Of a stretch of 54,703 nucleotides of DNA, positions 50,391 through 54,703 are shown piece after piece. Source of the stretch: Kitasatospora xanthocidica. Its GTDB lineage: Bacteria > Actinomycetota > Actinomycetes > Streptomycetales > Streptomycetaceae. Numbering within the stretch: the first letter of the stretch is position 1; each line of letters starts with the position of its first letter. A program made the translations under genes and the position numbers. Below the pieces are notes generated by a model. It was not told where the DNA came from, made no database searches, and saw only the letters and a program-made list of their open reading frames with translations. The stretch covers positions 108,691 to 163,393 of the forward strand of contig NZ_BNBY01000020.1 in the NCBI RefSeq assembly GCF_014656195.1, given 5' to 3'.

Positions 50391-51995
50391 TCACCCTCCG
50401 TAGTCGGCGAGGTACCGGACGACCTTGTCGACATGGGGACGCACCCGCTCCGGGACGCCCCCGGCCGCCTCCACGGTCTTGTCGCTGGTCCGGTAGCCGG
50501 CCGCGAGCAGGGCGGGCAGGTCGCGGGTGAGGCCGGCCCGTTTGAACTGCTGGTCGAGCCAGCAGACGTAGTTGCCCATGGCCGCGATCGCGTCCCCCGG
50601 GTCCAGGTACGACTTGGGGCCGCCGTGCGTGGCGGCCTTGCCCCAGGCCTCGAAGACGGCGGGCGTCCACATGGCGATGCCGTACTCGCCGGTCTCCGGG
50701 TGGGCCGCGTTCGGGTCGAAGCCGCTCTCGGCCTTGAGCATCGCGGCCAGCAGGACCGGGGTGACCTCCGGCTCGGGGCAGCGCCGGGCGGCGGTGTCGA
50801 TCATGCCCCGGTAGGCGACCGGGACGTCCGAGCCGACCGGGATCGCCCCGGGCAGCGGGATCGCCCCGGGCGGCGGGGGCGGCGCGCGGTGGGCGCCCGG
50901 CCCGGCGGGCTCCGGCGCTCCGGTCAGGACGAGGACGGCGCACGCGCCGGCCAGCAGTCCCGCACCGGCCCGGACGGCGGCGCGGCGGCGGCGCCGGGCC
51001 GGACGGGCGGTGGCCCGGGCGACCAGCGCGTCCAGGTCGGCGCGGGCCCGCTCCTCCCGCCCGGGGGCGAGGCAGGCGGCGACCACCGGCCGCCAGCGCG
51101 GGGGCAGTGCCTCGTCCAGCCGCAGCGGCGCCGCGCCGCGCGCGTAGGCCTGGGCGGCCAGCGAGCGGGCCCGGGCGGTGGCGCCGAGGAAGGGGTGCAG
51201 GCCGCCGGTGAGCAGCTGGTGGGCGATCACGCCGAAGGCCCAGAGGTCGGCGCTGGGGCGCACGGCGACCCCGCGCGCGCCGGTGCGCTGGGACCACCAC
51301 TCGGGCGGGACGTATTCGGGCGAGCCCAGCGGCGGGGCGTAGGCGTGGGTGCCGTCCAGCTCGGCGGTGAGGCCGAAGTCGGCGATCTTGGCGGTGCCGT
51401 CGGGCATCAGGAGGATATTGGCCGGTTTCAGGTCCCCGTGCACCCAGCCGGACCGGTGCATGTGGGTCAGTCCGGCGCAGACCTCGGCGAGGAGGCGCTC
51501 GGCGCCGGGCACCGCCGTACCGGGGCGGGCGGCGGCCAGGACGTCCTGGAGGCTGCGGGCGGCGCGCTCCATCACCAGGGCGACGGCGCCGTCCAGTCCG
51601 GGGTGGTCCGGGTCCTCGACGGTGGCCACGGCGAGGGTGCGGATCAGGTGCGGGTGGTCGGCACTGCGGCTGAACCGCTGCTCGCTGCGGGCCATCAGGG
51701 CCACGGTGCGGCGCTGGCCGGGGCTGAACCGGGCCGCGCCGAGGAGCTTGACCGCGACCGGGGTGCCGTCCGGACCCTCGGCGGCGTGCACGCTGCCCCA
51801 GGCGCCCGCGCCGAGGAAGGCGCCGAGTCGGTAACCGGCCACCGGGTAGCCGTCCGGGACCTCGAACGGCGGGCCCTCCCCGGGCGGCGAGGCTTCCGGG
51901 GGCCGGGCCCCGGGCGGCGCACCGGCCTGGGGCGCGCCGGCCGACTGCGCACCGCCCGGCAACCGCCCCGCCGGCGGCTCCGGAGCGGGCCTCAC
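50391..51995 (-). CDS. Ser/Thr protein kinase fused to an extracellular lytic-transglycosylase domain
   Basis: 534 aa from the GTG at 51995, overlapping the FHA gene's stop as GTGA. After a Pro-rich stretch, the kinase (about 55-320) has Lys83 in VAVKLLG, HGDLKPAN with catalytic Asp188 (the usual HRD Arg is Gly), IADFGL and PEYVPPEWW. A transmembrane helix lies at about 340-357. The outside part is an SLT-type domain (about 385-534): LLAAMLKAESGFDP with Glu423, EYGIAMWTPAVFEAWG and NYVCWLDQQFKRAG. Kinases usually carry PASTA or other binding domains outside; a transglycosylase-like domain could sense or cut peptidoglycan. Confidence 0.9.
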   Translation of the reverse strand: MRPAPEPPAGRLPGGAQSAGAPQAGAPPGARPPEASPPGEGPPFEVPDGYPVAGYRLGAFLGAGAWGSVHAAEGPDGTPVAVKLLGAARFSPGQRRTVALMARSEQRFSRSADHPHLIRTLAVATVEDPDHPGLDGAVALVMERAARSLQDVLAAARPGTAVPGAERLLAEVCAGLTHMHRSGWVHGDLKPANILLMPDGTAKIADFGLTAELDGTHAYAPPLGSPEYVPPEWWSQRTGARGVAVRPSADLWAFGVIAHQLLTGGLHPFLGATARARSLAAQAYARGAAPLRLDEALPPRWRPVVAACLAPGREERARADLDALVARATARPARRRRRAAVRAGAGLLAGACAVLVLTGAPEPAGPGAHRAPPPPPGAIPLPGAIPVGSDVPVAYRGMIDTAARRCPEPEVTPVLLAAMLKAESGFDPNAAHPETGEYGIAMWTPAVFEAWGKAATHGGPKSYLDPGDAIAAMGNYVCWLDQQFKRAGLTRDLPALLAAGYRTSDKTVEAAGGVPERVRPHVDKVVRYLADYGG

Positions 51996-52753
51996 GGCCG
52001 GGCGGCCGCGCGCCGCGGCGGGAGCAGGGCCAGGTGCTCCTCCCGGACGAGGTCGAACCTCAGGGCCAGGGCGGCGAGTTCCTCGCGCTTGCCGCCGCCC
52101 GGCCCCTCCTCGTACGGCTCGCGCAGCCGCAGTTTGGTCTCCACCAGGTAGTCGATGTGGTAGTTCACCGCCGAGCGGGTCAGCCCGCGGCAGGAGGGCA
52201 GGCCGCGCAGCCGGGCCAGCACCTCCGTCACGCCGGGGACGACGGCCGCGGAGGGCGAGCGCAGCCGGGGCTCGCAGAGCGCGAGCAGCACCAGGAAGTA
52301 CTTGGCGGTCGGGTCCAGGGCGAAGGGGCTGACGGTGTGCTCGCCGTCGGCGCCGCCGGGCCGCCCGTCCAGGTAGGCGTGCTGCGGGGCGAAGACCTTG
52401 AAGGTGGCGGGTTCGCCGAGCGCGGGCAGCAGCACCCGGGAGAGCTCGAACGGCACCGGTGCGCCGAGCCGGCCCGGCGCCACCTTGATGTGCTCGCCCG
52501 CGCCCTCCAGGTTCTCCACCACGTAGGTGGCGGAGGCGCTGAAGTTGGACAGCCGCCAGTAGTCCTCGGCGGCCACCACCTCGCCGGCGCGGCGGGAGAC
52601 GCCCTGGTCGGGCAGCGGGACGGCGACCGGCCGGCCGGGCTCGCCGCGCCCGAACACGGCGGTCTCGCCCGGGCCCATCCGCAGCAGTTCGGGCGCTTCG
52701 CGGGGCGCCATCTCGGGCCCCGGACAGGGAAGTTGCACGATGACCGTGTCCAC
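51992..52753 (-). CDS. FHA-domain regulatory protein
   Basis: 253 aa from the GTG at 52753 (GGAGGTGG upstream). The FHA fold has VFGRGEPG with Arg36, SRR at Ser53, and the loop RLSNFSASATY with Asn70, the residues that hold phosphothreonine. The C-terminal half is a helical segment (LFELSRVLLPAL; GLTRSAVNYHIDYLVETKL) with a helix-turn-helix-like SAVNYHIDYL. It is translationally coupled to the kinase gene that follows, so it is probably a partner or substrate of that kinase. Confidence 0.86.
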   Translation of the reverse strand: MDTVIVQLPCPGPEMAPREAPELLRMGPGETAVFGRGEPGRPVAVPLPDQGVSRRAGEVVAAEDYWRLSNFSASATYVVENLEGAGEHIKVAPGRLGAPVPFELSRVLLPALGEPATFKVFAPQHAYLDGRPGGADGEHTVSPFALDPTAKYFLVLLALCEPRLRSPSAAVVPGVTEVLARLRGLPSCRGLTRSAVNYHIDYLVETKLRLREPYEEGPGGGKREELAALALRFDLVREEHLALLPPRRAAARP

Positions 52754-53095
52754 GCAGCCACCTCCGTGGGATCGGACCGATGGTATCCGTCCGATTCGCC
52801 CCGGAGGCAAACCGCCACTCGGACGAGTGATGGGACACCGCCAACCCGTTCCGGCCGGGCCGGAGTTGCCGTCCGGTCGGCACCTTCGCTCGCGCCCTCG
52901 CCCTTGCCCTCGCCCACGAACTGATCCCCTGTCAGGACAGGAGCTGTCCGGATTCCGAACACTCGGCGAATGGTTGCAGCATGTAGTTGAACGGTCACCA
53001 TGAGTGTGACGCAACGCACACACGCAGTGTTCACAATGTGTGCAAGACTCATCCCAAGGAGTGAGATTCCCTTACTTTCCAAGGAGGTTCGCAAC
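52754..53095. other. Divergent intergenic region, FHA-kinase operon / secreted protein
   Basis: About 340 bp. It contains CCTGTC-AG-GACAGG (52928-52941) and GCACACA-N14-TGTGTGC (53016-53043), two dyads that could serve either divergent gene. An AT-richer stretch (52968-53090) precedes the small secreted protein. No gene is evident. Confidence 0.55.
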
Positions 53096-53503
53096 ATGCG
53101 CACTCGGATCGCAGCTGTGATGATGACGGTGGCAGGGATCGCCGGGCTGACGGCAGGCCCGGCCATGGCCGCCACGGCAACGTCCGAGGCCGACACCGTG
53201 GCCTGCGCCACGGTGCTCAACCGCCCCTGCATCTCGCACCAGGCCGACGGCGCGGGCGTCGTCGGCATCGCCCAGGTCACGGCCGACCCCGCCCAGCTGA
53301 CGGTCGTCAAGGTCGAGGTACGCACCCAGGCCGCCTGGGGCAGCCCGTGGGAGACCGCCGCCTCGGCCACCACCGTCAAGCTCGGCTCCGCCAAGGCCGT
53401 CACCCCGCGCGTCACCACCACCGACCTGCGGATCATCTGTGCCACCGCCGGTCCGGCGCTGGACGCGACCAAGCAGGTCACCACCTGTACCAGCCCGTTC
53501 TGA
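53096..53503 (+). CDS. Small secreted protein, 135 aa
   Basis: The ATG at 53096 follows a strong AAGGAGG. A signal peptide of about 23 residues ends AGPAMA. The mature part is beta-rich with four cysteines (VACATVLNRPCISHQ; IICATAG; TTCTSPF), fit for two disulfides. No family recognised. The gene is divergent from the FHA-kinase operon and followed by a short repeat tract and a terminator. Confidence 0.7.
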   Translation: MRTRIAAVMMTVAGIAGLTAGPAMAATATSEADTVACATVLNRPCISHQADGAGVVGIAQVTADPAQLTVVKVEVRTQAAWGSPWETAASATTVKLGSAKAVTPRVTTTDLRIICATAGPALDATKQVTTCTSPF

Positions 53504-53530
53504 CCGCCCGGCCCCTGACGGGCGGCATCC

Positions 53531-53574
53531 GCACCACCCGCACCACCCGCACCACCCGCACCATCCGCACCGCC
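53531..53574. repeat. 9-bp tandem repeats downstream of the secreted protein gene
   Basis: GCACCACCC is repeated three times and then twice in decayed form. The tract is noncoding and just after the stop at 53503. Confidence 0.8.
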
Positions 53575-53617
53575 GGGCAGTAGCCCCACGAACGAGCCGG
53601 GATCCCCGCCCGGCTCC

Positions 53618-53656
53618 GGGCCGGTCGCCGGGACCCCCGTTCCCGGCGACCGGCCC
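53618..53656 (+). terminator. Hairpin terminator before nagB
   Basis: A perfect 16-bp stem (GGGCCGGTCGCCGGGA with its complement) and a 7-nt loop, preceded by a smaller GAGCCGGG hairpin. It separates the secreted protein gene from nagB. The rest of the 53504-53840 gap holds the nagB promoter. Confidence 0.85.
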
Positions 53657-53784
53657 ATCGGCGTTCACCGCCCGGAAGCACCCCGCGAGCACCGCGCGCC
53701 ACCCCCCACGAGAGGAAGAGGACGAGGTGAGGCGCCGCCTCCGACCAGCCCCGGGTGGACCTGGGGCACCCGTTCACGGCAAAC

Positions 53785-53811
53785 TGGTCTAGACCTCGGA
53801 GGTCTAGACCT
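53785..53811. promoter_or_regulatory. Double DasR site (dre) upstream of nagB
   Basis: TGGTCTAGACCT (53785-53796) and AGGTCTAGACCT (53800-53811) are two copies, 15 bp apart, of the GGTCTAGACC core of DasR sites. The second is a perfect 12-bp palindrome. They end 29 bp before the nagB start. Confidence 0.87.
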
Positions 53812-53840
53812 CAGACTCGCCTCAGAACGGTGGACCCAGT

Positions 53841-54623
53841 ATGGAAATCGTGATCGTCCCTGACGCCCCAGCGGCCGGCGAACTCATCGCCGCGGCGATC
53901 ACCGATCTGCTGACCGACAAGCCCGACGCCCTGCTCGGCGTGGCGACCGGCTCGACCCCGCTGCCGATCTACCAGGCCCTCGCCGCGCGCGTCGGCGACG
54001 GCCGGCTGGACGCCTCCCGCGCCCGCGTCTGCCAGCTCGACGAGTACGTCGGCCTGCCCACCGGCCACCCGGAGTCCTACCGCTCGGTGGTGCTGCGCGA
54101 GGTCGTGGAGCCGCTCGGCCTGACCGAGGACTCCTTCCTGGGCCCGGACGGCAACGCCACGGACATCGCCGCCGCGGCCACCGCCTACGACCGCGCGCTG
54201 ACCGAGGCCGGCGGCGTCGACCTCCAGCTGCTCGGCATCGGCACGGACGGCCACATCGGCTTCAACGAGCCCTGCTCCTCGCTCGCCTCCCGGACCCGGA
54301 TCAAGACCCTGACCCGGCAGACCCGCGAGGACAACGCGCGCTTCTTCGACAGCATCGACGAGGTCCCGCACCACGTGATCACCCAGGGCATCGGCACCAT
54401 CCTGGAAGCCCGCCACCTGGTCCTGCTCGCCACCGGCGAGGCCAAGGCCGAGGCCGTGGCCCTCTCCGTCGAGGGCCCGCTCTCCGCCGCCGTCCCCGCC
54501 TCGGCGCTCCAGCTGCACCCGCACGCCACCGTGGTCGTCGACGAGGCCGCCGCCTCCCGCCTCAAGCTCGCCGACTACTTCCGCGACACCTACGCGGCCA
54601 AGCCCGCCTGGCAGAAGCTCTGA
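53841..54623 (+). CDS. nagB: Glucosamine-6-phosphate deaminase
   Basis: 260 aa from the ATG at 53841. The family motifs are intact: GVATGSTPLPIYQAL, CQLDEYVGLP with the catalytic Asp-Glu pair, LLGIGTDGHIGFNEPCSS with the catalytic His, and MGIGTILEARHLVLLATG-like QGIGTILEARHLVLL. It turns glucosamine-6-phosphate into fructose-6-phosphate and ammonia in the cytoplasm, the last step of N-acetylglucosamine use. Two DasR sites upstream predict repression relieved by aminosugar phosphates. Confidence 0.95.
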   Translation: MEIVIVPDAPAAGELIAAAITDLLTDKPDALLGVATGSTPLPIYQALAARVGDGRLDASRARVCQLDEYVGLPTGHPESYRSVVLREVVEPLGLTEDSFLGPDGNATDIAAAATAYDRALTEAGGVDLQLLGIGTDGHIGFNEPCSSLASRTRIKTLTRQTREDNARFFDSIDEVPHHVITQGIGTILEARHLVLLATGEAKAEAVALSVEGPLSAAVPASALQLHPHATVVVDEAAASRLKLADYFRDTYAAKPAWQKL

Positions 54624-54703
54624 GCACGTTCTGAGCGAACGCTGCTGAGCGCTGCCGCGCAGCCGTGACGGCCGGGGCGCCGGTCACCGATGGACTCGGT
54701 GAC

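Overview
The window is very GC-rich, uses GTG starts freely, and carries families typical of streptomycetes: DasR-type chitin control, TerD, MocR regulators, an Rpf-like factor, a class E sortase substrate, a DUF3040 protein and Pro-Thr-rich secreted proteins. It reads as chromosomal DNA of a Streptomyces or Kitasatospora-like actinomycete. There is no rRNA, tRNA, CRISPR array, prophage or complete insertion sequence that I can recognise. Most genes are monocistronic or in short operons, and many have hairpin terminators.

Layout. 0.1-4.2 kb: a secreted lectin-bearing metalloprotease, an unknown protein and a ribosome hibernation factor. 4.5-7.0 kb: one reading frame that joins a cytochrome P450 to a class I terpene cyclase. 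7.1-10.8 kb: a tiny membrane protein, an ArsR regulator, a small secreted protein, a frameshifted GH3 hexosaminidase and a membrane-anchored gene split by a 220-bp MITE. 10.9-17.3 kb: a MocR regulator opposite a methyltransferase, a MarR regulator opposite a drug/metabolite transporter with an NAD(P)-binding protein behind it, and a secreted tripeptidyl-aminopeptidase-like hydrolase. 17.4-24.4 kb: a lytic transglycosylase, TerD, a TehB-like methyltransferase and a GH18 chitinase. 24.5-31.9 kb: a DUF4239 protein, a His/Pro-rich surface protein, a family 2B encapsulin shell with an inserted cyclic-nucleotide-binding domain, a second MocR regulator, a universal stress protein and an Rpf-like factor. 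32-41.5 kb: an MFS exporter, a flavin-type oxidoreductase, two AraC-type regulators, a CBS-domain protein, a LigD-type polymerase-ligase and a small stress operon (DUF3040, PRC-barrel, DJ-1). 41.6-54.6 kb: a degenerate HAD protein, a DUF2268 protease, a GNAT enzyme, a secreted TNT-domain NAD glycohydrolase, a geranylgeranyl-reductase-like flavoprotein, a LAxTG surface protein, a Ca2+/H+ antiporter, an FHA protein followed by a kinase fused to a lytic-transglycosylase domain, a small secreted protein and nagB.

How genes work together. Chitinase (22006-24366) and nagB (53841-54623) both carry DasR-like operators, so N-acetylglucosamine release and glucosamine-6-phosphate catabolism are probably co-controlled. 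The GH3 gene that could have joined them is broken. The hibernation factor, universal stress protein, CBS protein and Rpf-like factor resemble a dormancy/resuscitation set, though they are not an operon. The two most unusual proteins are the P450-terpene cyclase fusion and the kinase-lytic transglycosylase. The family 2B encapsulin is also notable because no cargo gene sits beside it; a terpene cyclase is a known cargo type for this family, which makes the fusion enzyme 20 kb away an obvious but unproven candidate.
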